Origin: Streptomyces tibetensis
GTDB lineage: Bacteria; Actinomycetota; Actinomycetes; Streptomycetales; Streptomycetaceae
Length of the DNA stretch: 64,000 nt
Direction: 5' to 3'
Assembly (NCBI RefSeq): GCF_007655005.1
Contig: NZ_SZVW01000031.1
Coordinates: 27,394 to 91,393, forward strand
Below, one piece after another: positions 1 to 8,394 of the stretch. Both the position numbers and the translations under genes were made by a program. Positions within the stretch are counted from its first letter, which is position 1. Each line of letters starts with the position of its first letter. The notes under the pieces are model-generated. The model was not told where the DNA came from, did not search any database, and saw nothing but the letters and a program-made list of their open reading frames with translations.

Positions 1-478
1 CCTGCTTGCCGCGGTAGTAGTAGTCGACGGCGGTGTGCTGGTCGCCGGAGGCGATGCCGGTGCGGTCCTCCAGGCAGTTGGAGCGCCGGTCCAGCGCCCA
101 GAACTCGATGTGCTGCCCCTGCTCGGCGGCCCGCTTGACGGTGTTGCGGGCGACGCTGTCGAACGCTCCCGCCCCTTCCAGGATGCCGGGCTGGGCGATG
201 AGGATCCGGTCCGCTTCGGCTGAAGCGGCCGGACCGTCGGCGGACCGGTAGCGCAGGTACGACAGCCGGTCGCAGGCCTCGGGGCGGGGCCCGGCCGACT
301 CCGGCAGCGGCACCCTCACCCGCACCATCGACTCCGTCACCCCGGTCACCGGCGACGTCGACGTCACCGGCGTCTCGGTGCGCGTTCCCTCGGCGCGGGC
401 GCCCGGGGCGGCGGCCGTGAGTGTCCCGGCGGTCAGCAGTACCGCGAGCACGGCACCGCGCCACTTCCCTCTGTTCAT
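1..478 (-). CDS. Secreted alpha/beta-hydrolase-like protein, 3' end cut by window
   Basis: The gene runs off the left edge, so only the N-terminal ~159 residues are visible. It opens with a typical Sec signal (basic MNRGKWR, hydrophobic LAVLLTAGTLTAAAP, then ARA as likely cleavage site), so the product should be exported. The mature part has ADRILIAQPGILEGAG and FWALDRRSNCLEDR, which fits secreted Streptomyces proteins of the alpha/beta-hydrolase type, with the catalytic part lying beyond the edge. Three in-frame ATGs (478, 487, 493) have no clear ribosome site; 478 gives the most normal signal peptide. The substrate is unknown and the family call is tentative. Confidence 0.6.
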   Translation of the reverse strand, partial: MNRGKWRGAVLAVLLTAGTLTAAAPGARAEGTRTETPVTSTSPVTGVTESMVRVRVPLPESAGPRPEACDRLSYLRYRSADGPAASAEADRILIAQPGILEGAGAFDSVARNTVKRAAEQGQHIEFWALDRRSNCLEDRTGIASGDQHTAVDYYYRGKQ

Positions 479-672
479 GCGATTCATGTCCATGCCACGG
501 ACGCTAGGGCGGTGGCACGACCGCTCTCAGGGAGTGCTGATGAGAACTCAGCTTCCGGATGGCGGCTTGTCACCGGCGCACAGCGCGCCCGGGCTCCGGC
601 GCGAGAGGGGCCCGTACCGCTTCTGGAGGCCACCGAGCTGCGGTCCGGCCGTTTCGGGAGCATGGTGGGGCT

Positions 673-903
673 ATGGACGGTCAACCCCCTGTGGTCGTGC
701 AGCCGCCCGCGACGGACGGCGGACGGCTGGTGACCATCCACGGCGAGCGCATGGGCGTCGCCTACAGCCTCTTCGACGTGCTGGACCTGCTGCACCGCGA
801 GGGCCTGCCCACCACCGACACGGCCGTCGACGACACCGAGCTGATCGAGTGGCAGGGCGGCGGCCCGTACGACTGGAACAGCGGGGCGTCCGACGAGGCG
901 TGA
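673..903 (+). CDS. Small conserved-type hypothetical protein (76 aa)
   Basis: A 76-residue soluble acidic protein with no signal peptide or membrane segment. It starts at an ATG preceded by a weak GGTGGGG. The body reads GRLVTIHGERMGVAYSLFDV and ends in EWQGGGPYDWNSG. I do not recognise a named domain. The gene is divergent from the cut secreted-protein gene and convergent with the aldo/keto reductase just downstream. Codon use looks genuinely coding, unlike the overlapping frames, but the function is unknown. Confidence 0.55.
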   Translation: MDGQPPVVVQPPATDGGRLVTIHGERMGVAYSLFDVLDLLHREGLPTTDTAVDDTELIEWQGGGPYDWNSGASDEA

Positions 904-909
904 GCCTGC

Positions 910-1770
910 TTACGCCGGCCCCGCGCCCCGGTCCTGCCCGGTCTCGGCCAACCCGTCGAGCCGGTCGCGCTGGGCGGGTGTCAGCTTCAGGCCGGCCGCG
1001 GCGAGGTTCTCCTCCAGGTGCTCGATCCGGGCCGTGCCGGGGATCGGCAGGACGACCGGTGCACGGTCGAGCAGCCAGGCGAGCGCGACCTGCGTGGGCG
1101 TGGCGCCGAGCTCGGCCGCGACGACGGCGATTCCGGCTTCGGCCCCGGTGTTCCCCCAGGCCACCGGCCGCCACGGCAGAAAGGCGATCCCGGCGGCGGC
1201 GCACGCGTCCAGCACCGCCTCGTGCTCCCGGTCGAGCAGGTTGTAGCGGTTCTGCACGCTCACGACGTCGACCAGCTCCCGGGCCCGCTCCAGTTCGTCG
1301 ACGGTGACCTCCGACAGCCCGATCCGGCCGACCAGGCCTTCGGTCTGCAGCTCGCGCAGGGTGCCCAGCTGGTCGGCGAGTGGCGTGTCGGGGTCGATGC
1401 GGTGCAGCTGGAGCAGTTCGATCCGCTCGGTCCGCAGCCGCCGCAGGGCCTGCCGGACCTGGTCGCGCAGGATCTCCGGCCGCCCGTCGAGCTTCCAGTC
1501 GCCGCCGGGGCCGGTGCGGGCGACACCCACCTTTGTGGTGATCAGCAGGCCGTCCGGGTAGGGGTGCAGGGCCTCGGCGAGGAGCTCCTCGTTGACCCCG
1601 CCGCCGTACAGGTGAGCCGTGTCGATGAGCGTGACGCCCAGCTCCACGGCCCGTCTGGCCACCGCGAGGGCGTTCTCCCGAGCGGGGCCGGGTTCGGCCG
1701 GCAGGTGCATGGCTCCGAAGCCGAGCCGGCCTACCTCCAGATCCCCACCGATACGGAACGTCGATGACAT
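910..1770 (-). CDS. Aldo/keto reductase
   Basis: A 286-residue cytosolic NADPH-dependent aldo/keto reductase of normal family length. The catalytic tetrad is visible: Asp and Tyr in LIDTAHLYGGG, Lys in LLITTKVG and His in LLQLHRIDPD. The C-terminal cofactor region reads VLPIPGTARIEHLEENL. The ATG at 1770 (MSSTFRIGG) follows GGGGAG about 14 bases upstream; longer frames upstream look non-coding. It stands alone between a small unknown gene and a divergent VOC gene, so the carbonyl substrate cannot be inferred. Confidence 0.9.
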   Translation of the reverse strand: MSSTFRIGGDLEVGRLGFGAMHLPAEPGPARENALAVARRAVELGVTLIDTAHLYGGGVNEELLAEALHPYPDGLLITTKVGVARTGPGGDWKLDGRPEILRDQVRQALRRLRTERIELLQLHRIDPDTPLADQLGTLRELQTEGLVGRIGLSEVTVDELERARELVDVVSVQNRYNLLDREHEAVLDACAAAGIAFLPWRPVAWGNTGAEAGIAVVAAELGATPTQVALAWLLDRAPVVLPIPGTARIEHLEENLAAAGLKLTPAQRDRLDGLAETGQDRGAGPA

Positions 1771-1945
1771 GAGCCGCCGTCTCCCCTCATGGTCAAGAGG
1801 CAACGCTAGCAGGGCAGTTGGTCGCTGGAGCCGGCCTCGACGGCACCTCGGCCTTCCCGGGGCCCGGCACGCTCGACGAGCCCTTGCCGGTACCTGGCGA
1901 TACGCTGCGCGAAAACGGCTCTTTGCCCACTTCTGGGAGGTTCCT

Positions 1946-2356
1946 ATGGCCTCGCGCCTCAACCCGTACCTCACCTTCAACGGCGACGCCCGGCAGGCGA
2001 TGGAGTTCTACAAGGAGGTCTTCGGCGGCACCCTCGACCTCAACAGCTACGGAGAGTTCGGGCAGGCGGACGCCCCGAACGCCGACAAGATCATGCACGG
2101 CATGCTGGAAACGACCAGCGGCTTCACCCTGATGGGCGCCGACAACCCGCCGGGCATGCAGTCCGAGCAGGGCAGTCCCTTCTCCGTGAGCCTGAGCGGC
2201 GACGACGACGCCGAGCTGCGCGGCTACTGGGAGAAGCTGTCCGAGGGCGGTTCGGTGTCGGTGCCGCTGGAGAAGCAGATGTGGGGCGACGTGTTCGGCA
2301 TGTGCACGGACCGCTTCGGCGTCCCGTGGATGGTCAACATCAGCACGGAGAGCTGA
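1946..2356 (+). CDS. VOC-family (PhnB-like) protein
   Basis: A 136-residue protein of the glyoxalase/bleomycin-resistance/dioxygenase (VOC) fold, PhnB/DUF1428-like subgroup. It begins MASRLNPYLTFNGDARQAME and has the repeated beta-alpha-beta pattern, with FYKEVFGGTL near residue 25, LMGADNPPGM mid-protein and the closing MCTDRFGVPWMVNIS. The start has an excellent GGGAGG five bases upstream. These proteins are cytosolic dimers; many PhnB-like members have no proven substrate. A strong terminator follows it. Confidence 0.9.
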   Translation: MASRLNPYLTFNGDARQAMEFYKEVFGGTLDLNSYGEFGQADAPNADKIMHGMLETTSGFTLMGADNPPGMQSEQGSPFSVSLSGDDDAELRGYWEKLSEGGSVSVPLEKQMWGDVFGMCTDRFGVPWMVNISTES

Positions 2357-2395
2357 GCCACCGCACCCCCGACGGTCCCGGACCGTCCACCCGGA

Positions 2396-2447
2396 GGCCG
2401 CCCGTACGCACCGCTCACCACCGGTGCGCACGGGCGGCCCTCTTTTG
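2396..2447 (+). terminator. Rho-independent terminator after the VOC gene
   Basis: Two 18-base arms (2396-2413 and 2422-2439) pair with one A/C mismatch around an 8-base loop and are followed by TCTTTTGTT. This is a classic intrinsic terminator that insulates the sugar-binding-protein promoter immediately downstream. Confidence 0.85.
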
Positions 2448-2469
2448 TTGGTACGTCCTGACAAAGCTG

Positions 2470-2521
2470 TTGACATCCCCCCGGGGCAGCCGCATAGTAC
2501 CTGCCACTAGAGCGCGCTAGT
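2470..2521 (+). promoter_or_regulatory. Promoter with LacI-type operator for the sugar-binding protein
   Basis: TTGACA at 2470-2475, a 17-base spacer and CATAGT at 2493-2498 form a sigma-70-like promoter. The near-palindrome ACTAGAGCGCGCTAGT lies at 2506-2521, over the expected transcription start. The same 16 bases recur at 4899-4914, just downstream of a similar promoter. The adjacent LacI-family regulator is the obvious candidate to bind both. The element arrangement is visible; the binding is inference. Confidence 0.75.
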
Positions 2522-2667
2522 GACGCGCTCCAGTCACCGAGTACACGGGGTCCGCACCCAGGACCGCCGCACCACCCATGACCGCCGCCGCCCCGGGCGC
2601 CCACCCCTCGCCCGCCTCCCGGCCGGGGCGCGGCCCCCTCGTCCCAGCACAGTGAGGTGCACCCGAC

Positions 2668-3672
2668 ATGCGCAGACACCACAGAGCCACCGCCCTGACG
2701 ACCGCCGTCGCCGTCGGCGCCCTGCTCGCCGCAGGCTGCTCCAGCGGCTCCGGCGGGAAGAACTCCGAGGCCGGCGGCACCGACGCCATCGTGGGCAAGG
2801 CCACCACCCCGCGGATGACCGTCGCCCTGGTCACCCACGCGGCGCCGGGCGACACGTTCTGGGACCTGATCCGCAAGGGCGCCCAGGCCGCCGCGGCGAA
2901 GGACAACATCAAGCTCGTCTACTCCAGCGACCCCGTCGCCGGGAACCAGGCCAACCTCGTGCAGAACGCGATCGACCAGAAGGTCGACGGCATCGCCCTC
3001 ACCGCCGCCAAGCCCGACGCGATGAAGGGCGTCGTGGCGAAGGCCAAGGCGGCCGGCATCCCCGTCGTCGGCTTCAACTCCGGCCTGGACGGCTGGAAGA
3101 AGCTCGGCATGCTCGAGTACTTCGGCCAGGACGAGAACATCGCGGGGCAGGCGTTCGGCGAGCGGCTCGACCAACTGGGGGCCAAGCACGCCGTCTGTGT
3201 CGTACAGGAGCAGGGCCAGGTCGCGCTGGAGGCCCGCTGCGCCGGCCTGAAGAAGGGCTTCGACGGCACGACGGAGAACCTGTACGTCAACGGCACGGAC
3301 ATGCCCTCGGTGAAGTCGACACTGACCGCCAAGCTCCAGAAGGACTCCTCCATCGACCAGGTGGTCACGCTCGGTGCCCCGATCGCCCTGACCGCCGTGC
3401 AGTCGGTCAATGACGCCGGCAGCAAGGCGAAGGTCGCCACGTTCGACCTCAACAAGGAGCTCGTCGGCGCCGTCCAGGGCGGCAGCATCGAGTTCGCCGT
3501 CGACCAGCAGCCCTACCTCCAGGGCTACCTGGCCGTGGATTCACTCTGGCTGTACAAGACCAACGGCAACGTCAGCGGCGGCGGCACCGCGCCCGTGCTC
3601 ACCGGACCGGCGTTCGTCACGAAGGACAACGTCGGCAGCGTCGCCGAGTTCGCCGAGAAGGGCACGCGCTGA
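2668..3672 (+). CDS. Sugar-binding lipoprotein (ribose/inositol-type periplasmic-binding fold)
   Basis: A 334-residue exported lipoprotein. The signal ends in the lipobox LLAAGCSSGSGG, so the Cys near residue 23 should be lipidated. The mature domain follows the type-I periplasmic binding fold (Peripla_BP_4): TVALVTHAAPGDTFWDLIRK, then VAGNQANLVQNAIDQKVDGI and GFNSGLDGWK. It would capture a sugar or polyol at the membrane. GAGG lies about 12 bases before the ATG. No ABC permease or ATPase gene is nearby; instead the locus has an MFS porter. It shares its operator with the catabolic operon. Confidence 0.9.
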   Translation: MRRHHRATALTTAVAVGALLAAGCSSGSGGKNSEAGGTDAIVGKATTPRMTVALVTHAAPGDTFWDLIRKGAQAAAAKDNIKLVYSSDPVAGNQANLVQNAIDQKVDGIALTAAKPDAMKGVVAKAKAAGIPVVGFNSGLDGWKKLGMLEYFGQDENIAGQAFGERLDQLGAKHAVCVVQEQGQVALEARCAGLKKGFDGTTENLYVNGTDMPSVKSTLTAKLQKDSSIDQVVTLGAPIALTAVQSVNDAGSKAKVATFDLNKELVGAVQGGSIEFAVDQQPYLQGYLAVDSLWLYKTNGNVSGGGTAPVLTGPAFVTKDNVGSVAEFAEKGTR

Positions 3673-3699
3673 CGGAAAGTGGCGGCGAGGGCACGCGCG

Positions 3700-4737
3700 T
3701 CAGGCCGGCCCCGGCTCCTTCAGGACCGGCCCGCTCGTCCCCCGCACCACGAGCTTGGGGTCCAGCACCGCCTCCCGCGGCTCCAGTTCTCCCTTCTCCA
3801 GCCGCTCGACGGCGAAACGGACGGCGTGCTCGGCCATCAGGGCGGCGTCCTGCCGGACGGTGGTCAGCCCGATCGGCATCAGGTGGGAGAGGTGACTGTC
3901 GTCGTAGCCGACGACGGAGAGGTCGCGCGGGACGTCCACGCCCGCCCGGGTCAGGGCCATCAGCAGACCCATCGCGCAGCGGTCGTTGCCGGCGAGGACC
4001 GCCGTCGGCAGCGGCTGCCCGCCGTCCCGCTCGGCCAGCAGCAGGCGGCCGGTCTCGATACCGGACTCCTCGGTGTGGTGACCGGGGATCACCCGCGCCT
4101 CGGCCTCAAGCCCGTGGCGGCGCATCGCGGCCCGGTAGGCACGCCGGCGCTCCGCCGAGCCGGGACCGCGTCCGCCGTCGATGTGCACGATCCGGCGGTG
4201 CCCCAGCTCCACCAGGTGGTCCATGGCCTGGCGGACGCCCTTGCCCTCGGCCGTGTGCACGAAGTCGACCCGGGCCTGGGGCACCCTGCGGCTGACCGAG
4301 ACGGCGACCGTGCGCTGCCCGAGTTCGTCCAGGTAGGCCGACTCGGCGTCCGGGCCGAGCAGGATCACCGCCTCACAGCGGTGGCTGAGCAGCGCCTCGA
4401 CCGCCTTGACCTCGCTGCGGCCCCGGGTCGCCCCGGAGAGCAGCACGTCGTAGCCGAGGCGTTCGGCCTCGGGGTAGATGCCCGTGATGAGGTCCGTGTG
4501 GAACGTCTGCTGCACGGTGAACATGACGCCGAGCGTGCGGCTGCGGCCGCGGGCCAGCAGGCGGGCCGCGCTGTCGGGGCGGTAGCCGATCTCGTCGGCC
4601 ACGCGCAGGACCCGCTCCCGGGTCTCCTGGCCGGCTCCGGCCTGGTTGCGGAAGACGATCGAGACGAGCGCGCGGGAGACGCCCGCCTTCTCGGCGACGT
4701 CCGCCATCGTGGGCCGCTGCCTGCCCGATGCATCCAC
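3700..4737 (-). CDS. LacI-family transcriptional regulator of the inositol-type locus
   Basis: A 345-residue DNA-binding repressor. The N-terminal LacI helix-turn-helix reads PTMADVAEKAGVSRALVSIV, followed by a hinge (IGYRPDSAARLLA) and a ligand-sensing periplasmic-binding-like domain ending in DDSHLSHLMPIGLTTVRQD. I chose GTG 4737 because GGAGG lies 12 bases upstream; GTG 4764 in the same frame is possible and adds nine residues. It sits between the binding-protein gene and the divergent catabolic operon, both carrying an identical 16-bp operator just past the promoter, so it most likely represses both until an inducer binds. Confidence 0.93.
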   Translation of the reverse strand: MDASGRQRPTMADVAEKAGVSRALVSIVFRNQAGAGQETRERVLRVADEIGYRPDSAARLLARGRSRTLGVMFTVQQTFHTDLITGIYPEAERLGYDVLLSGATRGRSEVKAVEALLSHRCEAVILLGPDAESAYLDELGQRTVAVSVSRRVPQARVDFVHTAEGKGVRQAMDHLVELGHRRIVHIDGGRGPGSAERRRAYRAAMRRHGLEAEARVIPGHHTEESGIETGRLLLAERDGGQPLPTAVLAGNDRCAMGLLMALTRAGVDVPRDLSVVGYDDSHLSHLMPIGLTTVRQDAALMAEHAVRFAVERLEKGELEPREAVLDPKLVVRGTSGPVLKEPGPA

Positions 4738-4776
4738 CTGTGAACCCACCCTCCGACGCCGCACACCCTACGGTGT

Positions 4777-4818
4777 GCCCCGGATTACGGGGCGCCCCGG
4801 ATTACGGCGTGCCCCGGA
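4777..4818. repeat. 17-bp tandem repeats upstream of the LacI regulator
   Basis: GCCCCGGATTACGG occurs at 4777-4790 and 4794-4807, and its first eight bases again at 4811-4818, giving an exact 17-base period. The array lies in the leader or promoter region of the LacI gene and about 45 bases from the divergent promoter. A period of 17 rather than 10-11 bases would place repeats on different helix faces. Confidence 0.75.
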
Positions 4819-4862
4819 CCGGACCTCGCGCGAGGATCCTGCGATCTCCCGGCGACCAGCTA

Positions 4863-4914
4863 TTGACATGACATTTGGACAGGGGTCATCGTACTCGAAC
4901 TAGAGCGCGCTAGT
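4863..4914 (+). promoter_or_regulatory. Promoter with LacI-type operator for the catabolic operon
   Basis: TTGACA at 4863-4868 and CATCGT at 4887-4892 (18-base spacer) form a likely promoter. ACTAGAGCGCGCTAGT follows at 4899-4914, identical to the operator at 2506-2521 and in the same position relative to the -10 element. The first gene of the operon starts 44 bases downstream. Confidence 0.75.
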
Positions 4915-4958
4915 AGCGCGCGACAGCCCGCGGAAACCGCAGCGCGAAGGACACCTCC

Positions 4959-5909
4959 ATGGCAACGGCGCCTCCCCCTCTCCGTACCACCGTCGGCAAT
5001 CTGTGCCTCGGATCCGCCCCCGACTCCTGGGGCGTCTGGTTCCCCGAGGACGAGCACCAGGTGCCGTACACCCGCTTCCTCGACGAGCTGGTCCGGGCCG
5101 GATACGCGTGGCTGGAGCTGGGCCCGTACGGCTACCTGCCCACCGACCCGCAGCGGCTGAAGGCCGAGCTGGACGTACGAGGACTCCAGGTCTCCGGCGG
5201 TACCGCCTTCGGCGCACTCCACCGGCCCGAGGCGTGGGACGAGATGCTCGCCCATGTCCGGCAGGTCGCGGCCCTGACCGCCGCCGCGGGGGCGCACCAC
5301 CTGGTCTTCATCCCGCCGATGTACCGGGACGAGAAGACCGGCGCGTTCACCGAGTCGCCCGAACTCACCGCCGGGCAGTGGGCCGGGTTCGGCCGGGCCG
5401 CGAACCGGCTGGGGAAGTTGCTGCTGGACGAGTACGACGTGCGGCTGGTGATCCATCCGCACGCCGACAGCCACGTCCAGACCCAGCCGGAGATCGAGCG
5501 GCTGCTCAACGAGTCCGACAGCCGCTACACCAACCTCTGCCTGGACACCGGGCATGTGGCCTACGGCGGCGGGGACAACCTCGATCTGATCCGCCGCTTC
5601 GGTGAGCGGGTCGGCTACGTCCACATCAAGCAGATGGACCCGGAGATCCTCGCCCAGGTCGCCGCCGAGGACCTGTCGTTCGGTGAGGCCGTCAAGCGCG
5701 GGGTGTGCGTGTCGCCGCCTGCCGGAGTGCCGAAGCCGGCCGATGTGGTCGCCGAACTGGCCCGGCCGGACGCCGAGTTGTTCGTGATCGTCGAGCAGGA
5801 CCTGTACCCGTGCGCTCCCGAGGTGCCGCTGCCCATCGCGGTCGGCACCCGTGAACACCTGGCCGGCTGTGGCCTGTCGGGTACCCGGCGCCCGAACGTC
5901 GACAGGTAA
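4959..5909 (+). CDS. Sugar phosphate isomerase/epimerase, IolE-like TIM barrel
   Basis: A 316-residue cytosolic TIM-barrel protein of the AP-endonuclease-2/xylose-isomerase-like superfamily. It starts LCLGSAPDSWGVWFPEDE, a motif shared by inosose-dehydratase-like enzymes, then VRAGYAWLELGPYGYLPTD. Candidate metal ligands are the Glu of LELGP, His in RLVIHPHADSHV, Asp-His in LCLDTGHVAYGGG, His in GYVHIKQMD and the Glu of VIVEQD. GAAGGA lies upstream of the ATG. First gene of a four-gene operon (porter, dehydrogenase, IolH-like), which points to polyol or inositol breakdown. Exact substrate unproven. Confidence 0.85.
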   Translation: MATAPPPLRTTVGNLCLGSAPDSWGVWFPEDEHQVPYTRFLDELVRAGYAWLELGPYGYLPTDPQRLKAELDVRGLQVSGGTAFGALHRPEAWDEMLAHVRQVAALTAAAGAHHLVFIPPMYRDEKTGAFTESPELTAGQWAGFGRAANRLGKLLLDEYDVRLVIHPHADSHVQTQPEIERLLNESDSRYTNLCLDTGHVAYGGGDNLDLIRRFGERVGYVHIKQMDPEILAQVAAEDLSFGEAVKRGVCVSPPAGVPKPADVVAELARPDAELFVIVEQDLYPCAPEVPLPIAVGTREHLAGCGLSGTRRPNVDR

Positions 5910-5918
5910 GGAGCGGCC

Positions 5919-7352
5919 ATGGACGTCAGGGACGACACGACACCGTCCTCAACCCCCACCACAGTCGCGGCGGACGACGCCCCCGCGGCGGTCTCCCGGC
6001 GGCTGCGGGTCATCACGATCATCGCCACGTTCGGGGGCCTGCTCTTCGGCTACGACACGGGCGTCATCAACGGAGCACTGCCCTACATGACCGAGGACCT
6101 CGGACTGACCCCGGTCACCGAGGGCATGGTCACCAGCTCGCTGCTGCTGGGAGCCGCGCTGGGCGCGGTGACCGGCGGCCGGCTGTCGGACGCGCGCGGC
6201 AGGCGGCACTCCATCCTGCTGCTGGCCGTGCTGTTCTTCATCGGTGCTCTGGGCTGCACGCTCGCCCCGACGACCGCCGTGATGATCGTGGCGCGGTTCG
6301 TGCTCGGTCTCGCGGTCGGCGGCGCCTCGGTGACCGTGCCGGTGTACCTCGCGGAGGTGTCACCCGCCGAACGGCGCGGCGCCCTCGTCACCCGGAACGA
6401 ACTGATGATCGTCAGCGGTCAGCTGCTGGCCTTCACCTCCAACGCGATCATCGCGCGGGTCGGCGGCGAGTCCGGCGGTGTGTGGCGCTGGATGCTGGTC
6501 ATCGCGACCCTGCCGGCCGTGGCGCTGTGGTTCGGCATGCTGGTGATGCCGGAGAGCCCGCGCTGGCTGGCCTCGCAGAGCCGTTTCGGCGAGGCCCTCG
6601 ACGTCCTGAAGCAGGTGCGCTCGCGGGCCCGGGCCGAGGCCGAGCTGAAGGAGGTCTCCGCGCTCGCCGTCAAGGACGAGCAGGCGAAGCTCGGCGGCTG
6701 GCAGGACATCAAGAGCACACCGTGGGTGCGCAAGCTGATGTTCGTCGGCTTCGGCATCGCCGTCGTGCAGCAGATCACCGGCGTGAACACGATCATGTAC
6801 TACGGCACGCAGATCCTCACCGACGCCGGTTTCGCCGCCGACAGCGCGCTCACGGCGAACATCGCCAACGGCGTGATCTCGGTGCTGGCCACCTTCGTCG
6901 GCATCTGGCTGCTGGGCCGGGTGCCGCGCCGCCCGATGCTGATGACCGGTCAGGTCGGCACGACACTCGCCCTGTTGCTGATCGGCGTCTTCTCGCTGGT
7001 CCTGCCCTCCGGGGACCCGAGGGCGTTCGCGGTGCTCGCGATGACGGTCACCTTCCTCGCCTTCCAGCAGGGCGCGATCTCTCCGGTGACCTGGCTGATG
7101 CTGTCGGAGATCTTCCCGATGCGGATGCGCGGCTTCGGCATGGGGGTGGCGGCCGTGGTGCTGTGGCTGACCAACTTCGTGATCGGGCTGGTCTTTCCCT
7201 CCCTGGTCTCCGGGATCGGGATCTCCAACACCTTCTTCCTGTTCGTGGTGGCGGGCCTGCTGTCCCTCACCTTCGTGAAGCGGTACGTCCCCGAGACCAA
7301 GGGCCGCACGCTCGAGACCCTCGAGGCCGAGCTCCGGGCGCGCTTCTCCTGA
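5919..7352 (+). CDS. MFS sugar porter (inositol/galactose:H+ symporter type)
   Basis: A 477-residue inner-membrane transporter with 12 predicted helices. The sugar-porter signatures are all present: GLLFGYDTGVINGAL in helix 1, GRRHSILL between helices 2 and 3, VMPESPRWLASQSRF before the central loop, QQITGVNTIMYYGTQIL in helix 7 and VPETKGRTLE at the C-terminus. It follows the IolE-like gene after nine bases and has its own AAGGAG. It probably imports the substrate of the flanking enzymes by proton symport. IolT-like inositol porters are its closest functional match by context. Confidence 0.9.
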   Translation: MDVRDDTTPSSTPTTVAADDAPAAVSRRLRVITIIATFGGLLFGYDTGVINGALPYMTEDLGLTPVTEGMVTSSLLLGAALGAVTGGRLSDARGRRHSILLLAVLFFIGALGCTLAPTTAVMIVARFVLGLAVGGASVTVPVYLAEVSPAERRGALVTRNELMIVSGQLLAFTSNAIIARVGGESGGVWRWMLVIATLPAVALWFGMLVMPESPRWLASQSRFGEALDVLKQVRSRARAEAELKEVSALAVKDEQAKLGGWQDIKSTPWVRKLMFVGFGIAVVQQITGVNTIMYYGTQILTDAGFAADSALTANIANGVISVLATFVGIWLLGRVPRRPMLMTGQVGTTLALLLIGVFSLVLPSGDPRAFAVLAMTVTFLAFQQGAISPVTWLMLSEIFPMRMRGFGMGVAAVVLWLTNFVIGLVFPSLVSGIGISNTFFLFVVAGLLSLTFVKRYVPETKGRTLETLEAELRARFS

Positions 7353-7374
7353 CCAACCTCCGAGGAGTTTCACC

Positions 7375-8394
7375 ATGACCGTACGCGTAGGCGTCATCGG
7401 CGCCGGAATGATCGGCCAGGACCACATCCGGCGGCTCACCGAGGTCGTCACCGGTGCCGCTGTCACGGCCGTGGCCGACGTGGACGCCGAGCGCGCCGCC
7501 GGGGTGGCGGCCCGGGTCGGTGCCACCGTGCTGCCCACCGGCGCGGACCTGGTCGCCTCCCCCGACGTCGACGCCGTCCTCGTCACTTCCTGGGGGCCCA
7601 CCCACGCCGAGCACGTCCTCGACGCGATCGCCGCAGGCAAGCCCGTGTTCTGCGAGAAACCGCTGGCCACGACCGTCGAGGACTGTCTGCGGATCGTCGA
7701 GGCCGAGCGGGCGCACGGCCGCCGGCTGGTGCAGGTCGGCTTCATGCGCCGCTTCGACGCCGGCTACCGGCAGATGAAGGAGGTCCTGTCGACCGGTTCG
7801 CTCGGGGCTCCGCTGATCGTGCACTGCGCGCACCGCAACCCGACCGTGCCGGAGTCGTACCACTCCGCCATGGCCGCCCAGGACACGGCCGTGCACGAGA
7901 TCGACGTGCTGCGCTGGCTGCTCGACGACGAGATCGTCTCCGCGCAGGTCGTCACCCCCCGCGCCACGAGCAGGCGGTTCGCGCACCTGAAGGACCCTCA
8001 GATCATGATCTTCGAAACGGCCTCGGGCGTCCGGATCGACCTGGAGGTCTTCGTCAACTGCCAGTACGGCTACGACATCCAGTGCGAAGTCGTCGGCGAG
8101 GACGGCCTGGTCCGGCTGCCCGACCCGGCTGCCGTCGGGGTCCGCACGGCGGCCCGGCACGGCACGGGCGTGCTGCAGGACTGGAAGGACCGGTTCGCGG
8201 AGGCCTTCGACACCGAGTTCCGCGAGTGGGTCGCCTCCGTGGCCGACGGCACGGAGCCCACCGGCCCGTCCTCCTGGGACGGCTACGCCGCCACCGTCAT
8301 CACCGACGCCGCCGTCCGGTCCCTGGAGACCGGCGGCGAGACCGTCACCACCGACATGAAGCCCCGGCCCGCTTTCTACGGAGGCACCGCGTGA
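7375..8394 (+). CDS. Gfo/Idh/MocA oxidoreductase, inositol 2-dehydrogenase-like
   Basis: A 339-residue NAD(P)-dependent dehydrogenase. The Rossmann motif is VGVIGAGMIGQDHI at the N-terminus, followed by the family hallmark VFCEKPLATTVED near residue 98 (catalytic Lys) and a C-terminal sheet domain with MAAQDTAVHEIDVLRWLLDD, whose Asp and His match the inositol-dehydrogenase active site pattern. AGGAG precedes the ATG. It is translationally coupled to the next gene by a 4-base overlap. IolG-type oxidation of an inositol to an inosose fits the neighbours, but the polyol is not proven. Confidence 0.87.
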   Translation: MTVRVGVIGAGMIGQDHIRRLTEVVTGAAVTAVADVDAERAAGVAARVGATVLPTGADLVASPDVDAVLVTSWGPTHAEHVLDAIAAGKPVFCEKPLATTVEDCLRIVEAERAHGRRLVQVGFMRRFDAGYRQMKEVLSTGSLGAPLIVHCAHRNPTVPESYHSAMAAQDTAVHEIDVLRWLLDDEIVSAQVVTPRATSRRFAHLKDPQIMIFETASGVRIDLEVFVNCQYGYDIQCEVVGEDGLVRLPDPAAVGVRTAARHGTGVLQDWKDRFAEAFDTEFREWVASVADGTEPTGPSSWDGYAATVITDAAVRSLETGGETVTTDMKPRPAFYGGTA

